Assembly (NCBI RefSeq): GCF_000615805.1
Contig: NZ_BAMJ01000007.1
Location: forward strand, 1-64,000
From: Latilactobacillus fuchuensis DSM 14340 = JCM 11249
Lineage (GTDB): Bacteria > Bacillota > Bacilli > Lactobacillales > Lactobacillaceae
Direction: 5' to 3'
Length of the DNA: 64,000 nt
Part shown: piece by piece, positions 18,695 to 27,900 of the stretch
Numbering within the stretch: the first letter of the stretch is position 1
How the letters are laid out: each line of letters starts with the position of its first letter
Program-made: the position numbers and the translations under genes
The notes under the pieces: model-generated
What the model saw: only the letters and a program-made list of their open reading frames with translations
What the model was told of the DNA's origin: nothing
Databases searched by the model: none

Positions 18695-18766
18695 CAATAC
18701 GATAGGGCTGTATAAATTGGCAGATTCAAGTAACTTCTTATAACTTCAAATAAAAGGAGTATTCCC

Positions 18767-19621
18767 ATGAATTTCTATATCCTTAGCAACAATTCGCACG
18801 ATATCTCGACACTTCAGACGATTATTGAGTCCGATTTTAGCAATTCAATTGTCGGTATCGATTCAACTATCGAAAACGCCTACGATGATCTTTTACAACT
18901 GCGCGTTGACGTCTTGCTCATTAATTGTGATGAAGACGCACCCACCGATGGTCTCAAACTGATTGAACGTTTGCATTCAGTCCACATTAACCCCAACATC
19001 ATTATGATTGGCGCCGCTAGGAATCAAAGCATTAAAGAAGACGCCTACCGCCAAGGGATTGATTTTTATTTAGAAAAACCACTCAATCCAATTGAAGTGC
19101 AACACGTCACCCGATTAGTAGCTTCCTATCGCTATTTAATCACCAAAATGGCGGAAATTTCTAAAATCACGTCAAGTTTTGCCACCCCGTTGAAACAACC
19201 CCAATCACAACACCGGATTCAAACCGAACGGGTGTATTCCCTATTACGCTTTCTCGGGATTGCGTCAGAGAAAGGCAATACCGATATCATTCGCATTATT
19301 CGCGTGATGATTGAACAAAACGTCTCTTTTTCCAATCTTGATTTTGAGCGCGACCTGTCACTTGATCCGCAAAATAAAAAGATTACGTTCCAACGGATTC
19401 GTCGCGCCATCCGAATCGGGATTAGCAACTTAGCAGCGATGTGCAACGAATATCCCGAGAATGAAATTTTATTCGAATATGCCAATAGCCTTTTTGAATA
19501 TCAAAATGTTTCGATTGAAATTCAAAAAATTCGCCACAATGATGTTCCGCGTAATCAAATCTCGATTCAACATTTCTTTGATGGCCTATTGCAAGAGAGT
19601 CTGAGTGACAGCTCAAAATAG
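18767..19621 (+). CDS. GlnL/YcbB-type regulator with a degenerate receiver domain
   Basis: A protein of 284 residues. Residues 1-120 have the receiver fold and align with GlnL-type regulators (end of domain 'GIDFYLEKPLNPIEV', with the conserved Lys). Residues about 155-280 are the YcbB DNA-binding domain ('VYSLLRFLGIASEKGNTDIIRII'). Key receiver residues are missing: the acidic pair is 'SNNS', the phosphoacceptor position reads Asn53 in 'DVLLINC', and the switch Thr is Gly. No histidine kinase is nearby. It is divergent from arcB, so it is a candidate ADI regulator that works without phosphorylation. Confidence 0.8.
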   Translation: MNFYILSNNSHDISTLQTIIESDFSNSIVGIDSTIENAYDDLLQLRVDVLLINCDEDAPTDGLKLIERLHSVHINPNIIMIGAARNQSIKEDAYRQGIDFYLEKPLNPIEVQHVTRLVASYRYLITKMAEISKITSSFATPLKQPQSQHRIQTERVYSLLRFLGIASEKGNTDIIRIIRVMIEQNVSFSNLDFERDLSLDPQNKKITFQRIRRAIRIGISNLAAMCNEYPENEILFEYANSLFEYQNVSIEIQKIRHNDVPRNQISIQHFFDGLLQESLSDSSK

Positions 19622-19646
19622 CTTGTTTTTTAAATTCAAACCACAC

Positions 19647-19677
19647 AAAAAAAGCCTGCACACTGGCAGGCTTTTTT
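19647..19677 (+). terminator. Intrinsic terminator (bidirectional)
   Basis: The stem GCCTGC / GCAGGC, flanked by seven A and six T, lies between the regulator gene and the convergent MarR gene. Confidence 0.88.
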
Positions 19678-19683
19678 CTATGT

Positions 19684-20121
19684 CTAACGACTCGGAATTT
19701 GATTTAGTACATGGTCGGTTTGTTCTTGGAGCACCGCCAAATCAACTGCTTGATTGGTCATGAACTCCTCACCAAACCACTGGAGATAACCCAGATCCAT
19801 CGCGGCCAAATCAGATTTACCTTCCGCCGTTAAAACCAGATGAACTTTCCGTTGATCAGTTGGATCATTATGTTTTTTGACAATCTTGTTCTTCTTATAG
19901 AGGACGTTTAACTTCCGCGAAACAGCTGGCCGCGAAATCCCAAACGCATTGGCTAACAACGTCGGTTCATCGCAGTGATCAACAATTATATATTTCATGA
20001 TTAAATATTGACCGTAATTGACATCGTATTGACTGGCAATAAAATCCATCTTCTGTTCGAGCTTCGTCACCTTGAGATACCATTCTTGAAAACTACGATA
20101 GGCGCCTTCGTTATTATCCAT
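19684..20121 (-). CDS. MarR-family transcriptional regulator
   Basis: A winged-helix protein of 145 residues: 'PTLLANAFGISRPAVSRKLNVLY' is the HTH and 'KHNDPTDQRKVHLVL' the wing. Upstream in-frame codons extend to 20145, but GAGG 9 bases before ATG 20121 supports the shorter form. The WxL gene cluster lies upstream on the same strand, with a terminator-like hairpin between; whether it controls that cluster cannot be told. Confidence 0.82.
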   Translation of the reverse strand: MDNNEGAYRSFQEWYLKVTKLEQKMDFIASQYDVNYGQYLIMKYIIVDHCDEPTLLANAFGISRPAVSRKLNVLYKKNKIVKKHNDPTDQRKVHLVLTAEGKSDLAAMDLGYLQWFGEEFMTNQAVDLAVLQEQTDHVLNQIPSR

Positions 20122-20163
20122 GTTATTTTTCCTCATTCTTTCCACATCAACTACTATGTAACA

Positions 20164-20206
20164 AAAGTGGCCGCTAGCAAGTTTCGAGGCGAGCTACCGA
20201 CCACTT
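20164..20206 (-). terminator. Terminator-like hairpin after the WxL gene
   Basis: AAGTGG.CG.TAGC pairs with GCTA.CG.CCACTT around a 14-base loop, followed on the minus strand by a short T-rich stretch. It probably ends the transcript of the WxL protein gene. Confidence 0.55.
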
Positions 20207-20279
20207 CTTTAAAAACTAATCAAACTAGTTGTTCTAAGTCCCTAAACTTAAATTACTTATTTGATTTAAAATTTGATAA

Positions 20280-21212
20280 TTATGGTTGAGTTGGCGCAGT
20301 TACGCCAGTTGATAATTGCCATGATAAGTTAGTTGTATAAACATCGTTTTGAACAGCTGAGTTAGCTGGCAATGTTAATGTAATATTATCATGATTCCAA
20401 GCAAAGACGTTGGCACCAGCGCCCATATCAGCACCTACAGTTGCTACAGTTTGATAAGCTTTTGTATCATCTAAGTTCAATGTAACAGATGATTCTGGTG
20501 TGATTGAACCAGTCGTACCAGTGCCAAGAGTATAGCCATTATCTTGTTTTTCACCAGTTAAACCAAAGACATCTTGAGTATTAGCATATTCAGTCTTGTC
20601 TAATTTCAAGACAGCACCAGCGATTACGCCGTTAGAAGCACCCGTTGTCTTAGTACCCGTTAATGATGCATTTGATTTAACTTTCAACTCCCATGTACCA
20701 TTCTTGCCATCAGCGCCAGCTGCAGTTTCTTCAGCAGATGTAGCATCTTGTTGTTTGTCGACAACTGTTGCCCAAGCATGTTTGTTAGTTGCAGTTTCTG
20801 AAGCATCTGATGGGTTAAATGCTGAAAGGTCGCTAACATCTGAGTTGAAAGTATCAGTCTTGTTAGTTGCTTTAGTGTTTTCTGAACCAGTATAACCAAC
20901 ACTAACGTTGTTTTCAGCGTTATCAGTATCTAAACCATTAGCATCAAAGTTAGTACCAGCAAGTTTATGGTTACCAAAATCTAATGTGTAAGGTACGTAT
21001 TGAAGACGTAAGTAACCAGTTTTGCCGTTAGGATTGTTTTCGCCGAACGAGATACCAACTTTAGTATCATGACCGCCGTCCATTGGTAAAGCAGTACCGC
21101 CATTAGCTACTGTACTATTTTCTGCTGTTGCTGCAAAAGTTGCTGCAGGTGCTACTAATGATAATAATGTTGCCCCAGCTAATACTGAGCTTGTTAATTT
21201 TGTGAATTTCAT
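20280..21212 (-). CDS. WxL-domain cell-surface protein
   Basis: An exported protein of 310 residues. A signal peptide with cleavage near 'TFAATAEN' is followed by a C-terminal WxL-type domain; the distal motif is 'NLSWQLSTG' (about 297-305) near the very end, as usual. WxL domains bind peptidoglycan non-covalently and assemble with DUF916/DUF3324 membrane partners, which are encoded just upstream. It has its own consensus promoter, so it can be expressed far above the rest of the cluster. The Asn/Thr-rich acidic composition suits a wall protein. Confidence 0.85.
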   Translation of the reverse strand: MKFTKLTSSVLAGATLLSLVAPAATFAATAENSTVANGGTALPMDGGHDTKVGISFGENNPNGKTGYLRLQYVPYTLDFGNHKLAGTNFDANGLDTDNAENNVSVGYTGSENTKATNKTDTFNSDVSDLSAFNPSDASETATNKHAWATVVDKQQDATSAEETAAGADGKNGTWELKVKSNASLTGTKTTGASNGVIAGAVLKLDKTEYANTQDVFGLTGEKQDNGYTLGTGTTGSITPESSVTLNLDDTKAYQTVATVGADMGAGANVFAWNHDNITLTLPANSAVQNDVYTTNLSWQLSTGVTAPTQP

Positions 21213-21256
21213 TTGAAATTCTTCCCTAGATTTTTTAACGCATAAATATCTTTTTT

Positions 21257-21285
21257 ATTATATCATTTATTGACTATAATGTCAA
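21257..21285 (-). promoter_or_regulatory. Consensus promoter of the WxL gene
   Basis: On the minus strand TTGACA (21280-21285), a 17-base spacer and TATAAT (21257-21262): a perfect sigma-A promoter 45 bases upstream of the start codon. Confidence 0.88.
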
Positions 21286-21321
21286 CAAATGTTTATAAAC
21301 TTTTTTAGATGGTGCGCAAAA

Positions 21322-21495
21322 TTACATCGTTACATTCGTGTAATTTTGGAATGCCATATGATTCAGAATCGCCAAATACAGCGTGAATGCAAAGAGAATC
21401 AATAATAAGCTGGTGATCGCGATGACCCCAATCTTGACTTTCTTTTTCCCGAATCGCGAAACTAAGTTAGTTAATACTTTTGTCAATTTTGCCAC
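21322..21495 (-). CDS. Small membrane protein overlapping the DUF916 gene
   Basis: A 57-residue frame from GTG 21495 to TAA 21322, starting inside the last codons of the DUF916/DUF3324 gene in another frame (29-base overlap). The product has a basic N-terminus ('SRFGKKKVKIG'), one clear membrane helix ('VIAITSLLLILFAFTLYLAIL') and a short outer tail. The overlap and the similar G+C suggest a translationally coupled subunit of the WxL complex. TTG 21486 is an alternative start. I do not recognise the family. Confidence 0.6.
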   Translation of the reverse strand: MAKLTKVLTNLVSRFGKKKVKIGVIAITSLLLILFAFTLYLAILNHMAFQNYTNVTM

Positions 21496-22483
21496 GCTTC
21501 TTTCTTATGAAATAAATAACCACTAATCCAACTAAAACAATCACGACGATGACGCCAATGATAATCTGATTACGATGCAACAGGTACGCCGCATTGTTAC
21601 GGTTAATAAACGCGGCTTGTTTCTTCGTAATCTTGACGTAGCGGTACCGTTTAACGTGATACTGCGAACTTTTAAAATCAATCTTGAGCCGATAAACACC
21701 TGGTACTAACCGTTTGGAGCCCAAGAATAGATTATTATTGAACGCGGCACTCGGTACGACCTTCATCTGACGAAGGGTATTTTGATAACTAAAGAAATGC
21801 CATTTTTGATTCACCAGTTCTGTTTTTAGCGTCCCTTTAGTTAAATAAGTTGGATCAGGATTTTTTAATCCGACGACGATTGCCGGCTTTTTACCGACAA
21901 GCTTGGTCGCAATCTTGACTGGCTTTAGTTTTTGATACTGTTTAATTTTTTGACCATTACCGATAATTGCAACGGTATAAACGAAACGGTTCCGAATGGC
22001 CCCTTGATTGTCACTCTGGCTAATTAAATTAACCGCTGCTGCTTGTTGCCCCTTAAACCGCGCGCCACCCTTAATCGTGACGGTTAACCACTTCTCGGCC
22101 CCGGCAGCCAATTTAACATTTTTCGCAACGTTAATTCGCTTGCTAAGCGGATTCTTGGTTAACAATTGTTTTGAACCTTGCGTTAGATAGGTCGGTTGCA
22201 ATTGACCGTCCATCGTGCCATCGCTGACTTGCGTTTGAATCGTTAATGCCTTATCAGTTGGATTCAAAACTTTAATCCGAATTTTGCGCGTTTTATTGGG
22301 TTTCAGCTTCAGGTTAAAGTATCCAGAATGTACTCCCCCGATATTATCTTTCGGTAGTTCCGGTAAAATCTGGAACGTGACGTTCGGTGTCTCCTCTTGC
22401 ATCTTAACTTTCTTGGCGTTGACCGTTTGGCAACTTAGCAACAAGAAGAGACTACTAATCATGATTGTTATTAATTTCCGCAT
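21467..22483 (-). CDS. DUF916/DUF3324 WxL-interacting membrane protein
   Basis: A protein of 338 residues with a signal peptide, a DUF916 domain (from 'VTFQILPELPKDN', Ig-like fold), a DUF3324 region and a C-terminal helix followed by basic 'IRKKRGK'. In this family the outer domains bind WxL proteins and peptidoglycan while the helix anchors in the membrane. I chose ATG 22483 ('MRKLITIMISS') because it starts the signal peptide. It follows the paralogous gene at 22500 by 16 bases. Confidence 0.85.
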   Translation of the reverse strand: MRKLITIMISSLFLLLSCQTVNAKKVKMQEETPNVTFQILPELPKDNIGGVHSGYFNLKLKPNKTRKIRIKVLNPTDKALTIQTQVSDGTMDGQLQPTYLTQGSKQLLTKNPLSKRINVAKNVKLAAGAEKWLTVTIKGGARFKGQQAAAVNLISQSDNQGAIRNRFVYTVAIIGNGQKIKQYQKLKPVKIATKLVGKKPAIVVGLKNPDPTYLTKGTLKTELVNQKWHFFSYQNTLRQMKVVPSAAFNNNLFLGSKRLVPGVYRLKIDFKSSQYHVKRYRYVKITKKQAAFINRNNAAYLLHRNQIIIGVIVVIVLVGLVVIYFIRKKRGKIDKSIN

Positions 22484-22499
22484 GTTTCCACTCACATCA

Positions 22500-23547
22500 C
22501 TAACCAATTTTAATTAATTTAACCCAAGCGGTTGCTGAAATCAGCGTTAAGACCCCAGCTGCCGTTGCGACGTAGGCCCACTTATTAGTGGGTTTTTTGA
22601 GTGCGGCCGCATTGATTTTCTTCACTTGTTGACTCTTAATCGTAAAGTGCTTCTTAAATTTCCAAGTCATTGGTAACTGGTTCCACAAGTTATTGCCTTG
22701 AACCGTGACATCGACCGTATACTTACCCGGTTTCAATTGATCAAAATTCCACGGAATAATCATCCGCATGACTGAATTAGGTGCAATCATCTTATTAGTG
22801 ACCGTATTAACGTGTTTTGAACTGAATAGTCCATCTTTAGTAATCGCCGCTTTAACCGTCGCGCCGGTGATGATCATCGGCTGTGTATTTCTAAGATTGA
22901 TTGCCATCGCCGGTTGACTATTATTCAAAATCGGTTCAACTTTTTCGTATTTCAATTCTGGATAAACCTTATAGTTCGTGCCATGTAGGCTACCCCGACA
23001 GAGTAAGAGTAGTTACTAGAGGCACCAGGCACCTGGCTCTTAACGTCACTTTTATTCTTGGCATATTCGATAAAATGCCAATCACCGTAAATCATCCCAC
23101 GTTGGCTACCTTCTGGCATCGTAACGGTCGCGTGATGTTCTTGCCTTCACGTGCCGCGAGTTCAATCTTTTGATATTTTTTCGGCATCGTCGCAATTGAA
23201 GTGAAACTTGGACTAACCGAGCTATCCACATCAGGCGCCGTCGTTTTGAAGGACATATCACCACCATTTTGCGTAAAAGCATTGCCCAATCCAGCGTAAA
23301 TTGTGATTTTATGATCGGCGTAATTCTTAACTTGCATCTGTAACGTTTCGGTTTCACCCGGTTTAATCTTCAAATCGTAATAATTCTTAGTTGTATCAAC
23401 CTGTGTCCCAGGTTTCAACGGAATTACTTCAAAATCTGTATTGCTAGCATCACTGCTTGTTGCCGCTTGTACTTGTTGGTTAGTGGCGGTTAAACCACCA
23501 ACGACTAGCAACGTACCTAACAGGAGTTGCGTTATTAGTTTTTTCAA
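22500..23547 (-). pseudogene. DUF916/DUF3324 WxL-interacting protein, two frameshifts
   Basis: It starts at TTG 23547 (AAAGGG upstream) with a signal peptide 'MKKLITQLLLGTLLVVGG' and DUF916 ('FEVIPLKPGTQVD'). The frame breaks near 23130 (ACGCGACC, expected ACGGCGACC), continues as 'TVTMPEGSQRGMIYGDWHF' and breaks again near 22990 (GTAGCCTAC), after which 'LHGTNYKVYPELKYEKVEP' runs to the membrane helix and stop at 22500. Both breaks are one-base deletions; with them repaired the protein is about 349 residues, matching its neighbour. Probably sequencing errors. Confidence 0.8.
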
Positions 23548-23581
23548 AAGATTTTCAGCCCTTTTCTATCTGTAATCGTGC

Positions 23582-26500
23582 TTATGGTACTAAATTGAGG
23601 TTCCAAGTAATGGTGGTTGCATAATCTGCTTCATAACGTTTCGTTCCTGACGGCACGTGTAATCCGATACTCGTGTCTTTCGTGCTATCCGTACCAAATT
23701 GATAATGCCATTCGCCAGTCCCAGGGTTATCGTAGGTCGTGTCGTCAGCATCACCATTGTTAACATCCGCGTAATGACCAGCCTTTTCATAACTCATAAT
23801 ACCGGTCAATGGACTACCAACATCTAAATTAAAATTCGACTTAGACGTTAACGTATCTTTGTCACCAGCCGCCTTAGTCTTAGTCGTTGGATTAGCTGCA
23901 TCACTGCCCGTTGACTGATTCGTAAGGACCGTACCATTCTTGAATTGCAATTGCGCACCCGTTAAGGTTTGGCGATTGCCATTGACATCTTTAGTCGTCT
24001 TGAATTGCGTCGATTGGGTCGCATCAACACTCCATGAATTGACGCCGTAATAATCACGAACTTGTAATTCATAAGGTTGCGTCTTACCGTTGACCTGATC
24101 TTTAGCTTTCAGATAATAAGTCTGTTCAGTATCAGATGGCCCGTAAGCACCAAAGTACCAATGCGTTGGCACAACAAGACTAAGTGCTTTCTTCTCATAC
24201 CGGTAAGTAATGACTTGATCCCCTGCTGCAAATACAGGATTGTTCTTAGCTGCTTGATAGTAAGTAGCATTCGGTAAATCGGTATCTCCTGTGTAATCAA
24301 CAACCGTCCAACCGCTAATCGTCTTAGGTGACGATCCCGTTGCATCCGGTTTAGTCGTACTATCTAATAATTTCGTCCCAATCTTACCAACATACGTCAC
24401 TTCTGAACTAACCGTTGTTGGATTAGCCATATCTGATTCACGATCAAGGTAACGAACTGTAATCTTACCGTCTGATAACGGCTTAATTCTTGTGTAATTC
24501 GCTTTCGCATCCCCGATTGTCCCGTCATTATAGAGATACTTAGTTTCAGCAGGCAGCGTCTTAATAGATTTTGAGTAACGAATCGCAATTGAATTACCAT
24601 TACGTAAATTAACTTCATCATCCGGCAGTGTAATTTGGACGCCACCAGCGACGGCTTTCAAAGCGCTGTCGGGTAGTTTATGCCAAGTACGATCGCCTAT
24701 CACTTGATATTCCAAGTCATTTTGGTCGGCATCGGCGGCCAAAGCCCCATCAGCATCGGTATGACTAGTATCATTCTCTTGGGTTGTTAAGGTAAACTTC
24801 TTCAAGGTCGCGCCTTCAATAGCCTTAACATGCGCCCGGAAAGTATATCTAACAACATCGTCAATGCTACCGTCAGTTTCAGTTACCGGCTTAGTTGAAG
24901 TCGTGATGTTTTCTACTGTCTGGCTCAATTGATCAATCGTTGCACGTTGTTTCTTTAAATGTAGCGTCGTATCATTAGCCGGCAAGATATGCGTCTTGTC
25001 TATCAGGTTGTCCAAGTTTGTTGCAAACAAACTACCCTCATTAATAACATCCTTATCAGCAGTAACGTTATTGGTGACGGTCATCTGGTAAGTAACAGTC
25101 GCTTGCGTATCAGCAGCCATATCACCAATATCGACACTTGATGATTTATTGAACTGGCTTTCATCACCAGCCGTTGCTGTCGCAGAGTCGATTTGGACCT
25201 TCAATGAACCTGGTACTAAGGTTAAATCACTACTATTATCAGATAATGATTGAATCTTGGCTTTCGTTAATTTATCAGTATTAGCAGCATCAGATTTAAC
25301 CGTAAATCGATAATCAATCTTATCCCCAACTTCGCCGTCGGTTTCGGCTGCTTGCCAAGTACTATCGTTAGCATCGTTCTTAATCTCTTGTTTAACAGTT
25401 GCCTTTTGTTGTGGCACTTTATCGGTTTTAACATAACCGTAAGCTTCATTACTGTCGAGCGTTTCTTCCGTTGCCCCAGCTTTCTTAATGACGGTTAGAT
25501 GACCCGTATTCGGAATTTTTGCATAAGTCTTATTCTGAGCCGTTGCTGCCGGTGTATCGACCTGTTCATAACCTGAAAGATCGGCGCCCGTCACAACGGT
25601 CGTTGTTATCTTCATGGTATAAGCCTTAGCGTAATTCGATTCATCACTTAAGAAAGTATCTTTAGCAGTCGCAATAACTTTGCCATCAGTTTTGGTAATT
25701 GTAAAATCATCGGTTGCTTCTGTATTTGTATCGTCAAATATTTTAACGGTTTTAACGGTTTTAACGGTTAAATTCTGATCAACCGGATCACTCAAAACAA
25801 ACTTAGCAGCTGGTTTAAAGGTATCATGGGAAGTATCTTCATCGTAATTATTTGGATTAGGCAAATCAAAGGCGCCCCCACGGTAAGGTAGCATCGTGGT
25901 CATGTCATATTCAATGTTCTTATCGTCCCAAGCGCTACTATAAGTCGCTTCATCCCCAGATTTAACGGGTGCCGTGAACGCAACGGGGACAATCGCAGTT
26001 GGTAAGAAAGATAGCTTCCCGGTATCATTAATTCGATAACTAAGTTCGTCTGTATCTTCATAAACCACGGTGGTCCAAGCATTCATATCTTTATCTTTAA
26101 TCGGATCTTGACCAGATGCATTTTCTAAAAGCGATAGTTGATAAACCCATTTGTCAGCACCAAATTCATTAACGATAACCGGATTAAGGTATTTATCAAT
26201 TGGCATACCTTTTTTGGGATAATCAATCGTTCCCGTTTCCTTACTCGTGTTGGTTGGTTTGCTACTATCTGAATAGTCCCAATTCCCCAATTGATTAACA
26301 ATCGTAGCCCCGGTCCCGGCCATGGTGCCTTTTAAAATTGACGTATTAGTGGTGTAAATGTTCTTAATATTACTACTGTTATCAAAATCGATGTAATCAC
26401 GATGATCCATATCACTCAGTGTGATAAAACCCGAAACCTTAATCGGTTGTTGGGTATCGTGATCGATAAACTTTAATTTAATCGTGACCGGTTGATTATA

Positions 26501-27436
26501 TTGATATTGGTCGTTGTTAGGGGTATCGTTAACAATTTTGAAGTTAGTGGGGATTGGCGTCGTTGTTAAATCCTTGTATTCTGGCATAAACATATCCGCA
26601 TCAAGTGTTTGACTCGTCGTAAACATCGCACCATTAGCAGTCGTACCAGTGGCTGGATCGGTAATGATGCCGGTGCCAAATTGCCATGAGGCGTTAGATC
26701 CAAACACTTTGGTACCAAGATACCAACCACGTTTTTCAAATTGCATGAACTCTTCGCGAATATCAATGGAATGGGCATTGCCTTTAGCATCGGTATAATT
26801 CATCACGCGCCCAAAAGTAATATAATGGTCCTCCGTATTGTCCAACCAAGGTCGGCTACTAATATTCCCACTAACAAATCCGGTTTTGGCATTAATTCCG
26901 GAAACACCACTTTTATTTACCATATGTGACAGATCAATCGTCGAAACACCTGGAATAAATTTCGGAAAGGCACTATCGCCGGCCGGAATTTCTTCATTGG
27001 TCGTAACGGGATCAACGGAAATCACTCGTTCTTGACCCATTAAGCTATTTGAATAATCTGGAAAAGCGCTCGTTCCAATCGGTGTTTCTGTTGCCTTCAG
27101 CATAATCGATTGACTAGCAGCCGTCTTGGCTGCTTTTTTGGCGCTCGTTTTAGAGTCTTTAGAACTCGTCGTTGATTGACCAACACTCGCCTTAGACGAT
27201 GGTTGACTTGAGCTTGTCGTTGCACTCGATTGACTCGATGTTTGGCTATTGGCAACAACTTCTGACAACGAACTACTATTAGAGAGTGCTTTTGAATAAT
27301 CAATCGTTGATGATAATTGACTCGCATCAGACGCACTCCGCTTGGTACTCCCCGCAAAAGCTGGAATCACTGTTTGTCCGATTGTTAATAGTAATAACAT
27401 GACCGTCATTATTATGTAGGCTACACGCTTTTTCAT
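23582..27436 (-). CDS. Large WxL-type surface protein (adhesin-like)
   Basis: An exported protein of 1284 residues. ATG 27436 ('MKKRVAYIIM') starts a signal peptide; a Ser-rich stretch (about 30-105) follows, then Ig-like or isopeptide-type repeats (about 600-950, 'TYQMTVTNNVTADKDV' style) and a MucBP-like module ('GKITVRYLDRESD', about 1030-1120). The C-terminus ends in a WxL-like domain with 'NSWSVDATQ' and the terminal 'ITWNLNLVP'. There is no LPXTG. It likely binds host or food polymers. First gene of the WxL operon; 34 bases to the next gene. Confidence 0.85.
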   Translation of the reverse strand: MKKRVAYIIMTVMLLLLTIGQTVIPAFAGSTKRSASDASQLSSTIDYSKALSNSSSLSEVVANSQTSSQSSATTSSSQPSSKASVGQSTTSSKDSKTSAKKAAKTAASQSIMLKATETPIGTSAFPDYSNSLMGQERVISVDPVTTNEEIPAGDSAFPKFIPGVSTIDLSHMVNKSGVSGINAKTGFVSGNISSRPWLDNTEDHYITFGRVMNYTDAKGNAHSIDIREEFMQFEKRGWYLGTKVFGSNASWQFGTGIITDPATGTTANGAMFTTSQTLDADMFMPEYKDLTTTPIPTNFKIVNDTPNNDQYQYNQPVTIKLKFIDHDTQQPIKVSGFITLSDMDHRDYIDFDNSSNIKNIYTTNTSILKGTMAGTGATIVNQLGNWDYSDSSKPTNTSKETGTIDYPKKGMPIDKYLNPVIVNEFGADKWVYQLSLLENASGQDPIKDKDMNAWTTVVYEDTDELSYRINDTGKLSFLPTAIVPVAFTAPVKSGDEATYSSAWDDKNIEYDMTTMLPYRGGAFDLPNPNNYDEDTSHDTFKPAAKFVLSDPVDQNLTVKTVKTVKIFDDTNTEATDDFTITKTDGKVIATAKDTFLSDESNYAKAYTMKITTTVVTGADLSGYEQVDTPAATAQNKTYAKIPNTGHLTVIKKAGATEETLDSNEAYGYVKTDKVPQQKATVKQEIKNDANDSTWQAAETDGEVGDKIDYRFTVKSDAANTDKLTKAKIQSLSDNSSDLTLVPGSLKVQIDSATATAGDESQFNKSSSVDIGDMAADTQATVTYQMTVTNNVTADKDVINEGSLFATNLDNLIDKTHILPANDTTLHLKKQRATIDQLSQTVENITTSTKPVTETDGSIDDVVRYTFRAHVKAIEGATLKKFTLTTQENDTSHTDADGALAADADQNDLEYQVIGDRTWHKLPDSALKAVAGGVQITLPDDEVNLRNGNSIAIRYSKSIKTLPAETKYLYNDGTIGDAKANYTRIKPLSDGKITVRYLDRESDMANPTTVSSEVTYVGKIGTKLLDSTTKPDATGSSPKTISGWTVVDYTGDTDLPNATYYQAAKNNPVFAAGDQVITYRYEKKALSLVVPTHWYFGAYGPSDTEQTYYLKAKDQVNGKTQPYELQVRDYYGVNSWSVDATQSTQFKTTKDVNGNRQTLTGAQLQFKNGTVLTNQSTGSDAANPTTKTKAAGDKDTLTSKSNFNLDVGSPLTGIMSYEKAGHYADVNNGDADDTTYDNPGTGEWHYQFGTDSTKDTSIGLHVPSGTKRYEADYATTITWNLNLVP

Positions 27437-27470
27437 TGCTGAAGTTCCCCCTAGTGTTATTCCGCGACTA

Positions 27471-27490
27471 ATTGCACATGATATAAACAC
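27471..27490. repeat. Direct repeat upstream of the WxL operon, copy 1
   Basis: ATTGCACATGATATAAACAC shares 16 of 20 bases with 27693-27712. A shorter copy, GATGATATAAGGC, is at 27533-27545. They may be regulator sites in the leader of the large WxL gene. Confidence 0.4.
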
Positions 27491-27692
27491 CACATTGCGC
27501 TTTAATTTTATGACATTCAACATCACAAAACCGATGATATAAGGCTTTTAATTGATGCTTTTTAATTGTTCACAACTCAAGAGTTACGGGATTTCGCACT
27601 GTTTCACAATCTTCAAGAAATGTCAGTTCGCGTTTTTTTAACGAAGTCAATAAAAACGCGCGTTATGAATTCCGTTAACCATATTGACATTC

Positions 27693-27712
27693 ATTGTAAA
27701 TGATATAAACTG
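27693..27712. repeat. Direct repeat upstream of the WxL operon, copy 2
   Basis: ATTGTAAATGATATAAACTG, same orientation as the copy at 27471. The rest of the 460-base gap (27437-27900) holds no gene that I can support, only these repeats and two terminators. Confidence 0.4.
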
Positions 27713-27776
27713 TTACTTAGAGAAAAGGTTTATTACTCTTAAGTTATGACTCGTTAATTAGCTTGCATAGCAACTA

Positions 27777-27813
27777 AAAAACAAGCGATTCTCAGCTGAG
27801 AATCGCTTGTTTT
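27777..27813. terminator. Perfect 30-bp palindrome with A/T flanks (bidirectional terminator)
   Basis: The stem ACAAGCGATTCTCAG and its exact complement touch without a loop (27781-27810), with AAAAA on the left and TTTTC on the right. Confidence 0.8.
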
Positions 27814-27840
27814 CATTTTATTTAGCCTATATCGCGAATC

Positions 27841-27895
27841 AAAAAGTGCCTGATTATATTTAGACCCCGCGTCTAATCATAATCAGGCACTTTTT
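27841..27895 (-). terminator. Intrinsic terminator of the AraC gene
   Basis: The stem AAAAAGTGCCTGATTAT / ATAATCAGGCACTTTTT with an inner TTAGAC / GTCTAA helix, 5 bases after the AraC stop codon. Confidence 0.88.
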
Positions 27896-27900
27896 AGTCG

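Noticed and set aside
18546-18766. ArgR boxes in the arcB upstream region
   Set aside because: Several TGAAT-like half sites exist in AT-rich sequence, but none forms a convincing 18-base ArgR box.
25740-25775. Short tandem repeat in the large WxL gene (repeated 'tttaacggt')
   Set aside because: Encodes a repeated Thr-Val-Lys stretch in a coding frame; ordinary protein-level repetition.
27680-27712. A plus-strand promoter TTGACA...TATAAA for a small RNA ending at the 27777 palindrome
   Set aside because: The spacer is only 14 bases, too short for a sigma-A promoter; no other support.
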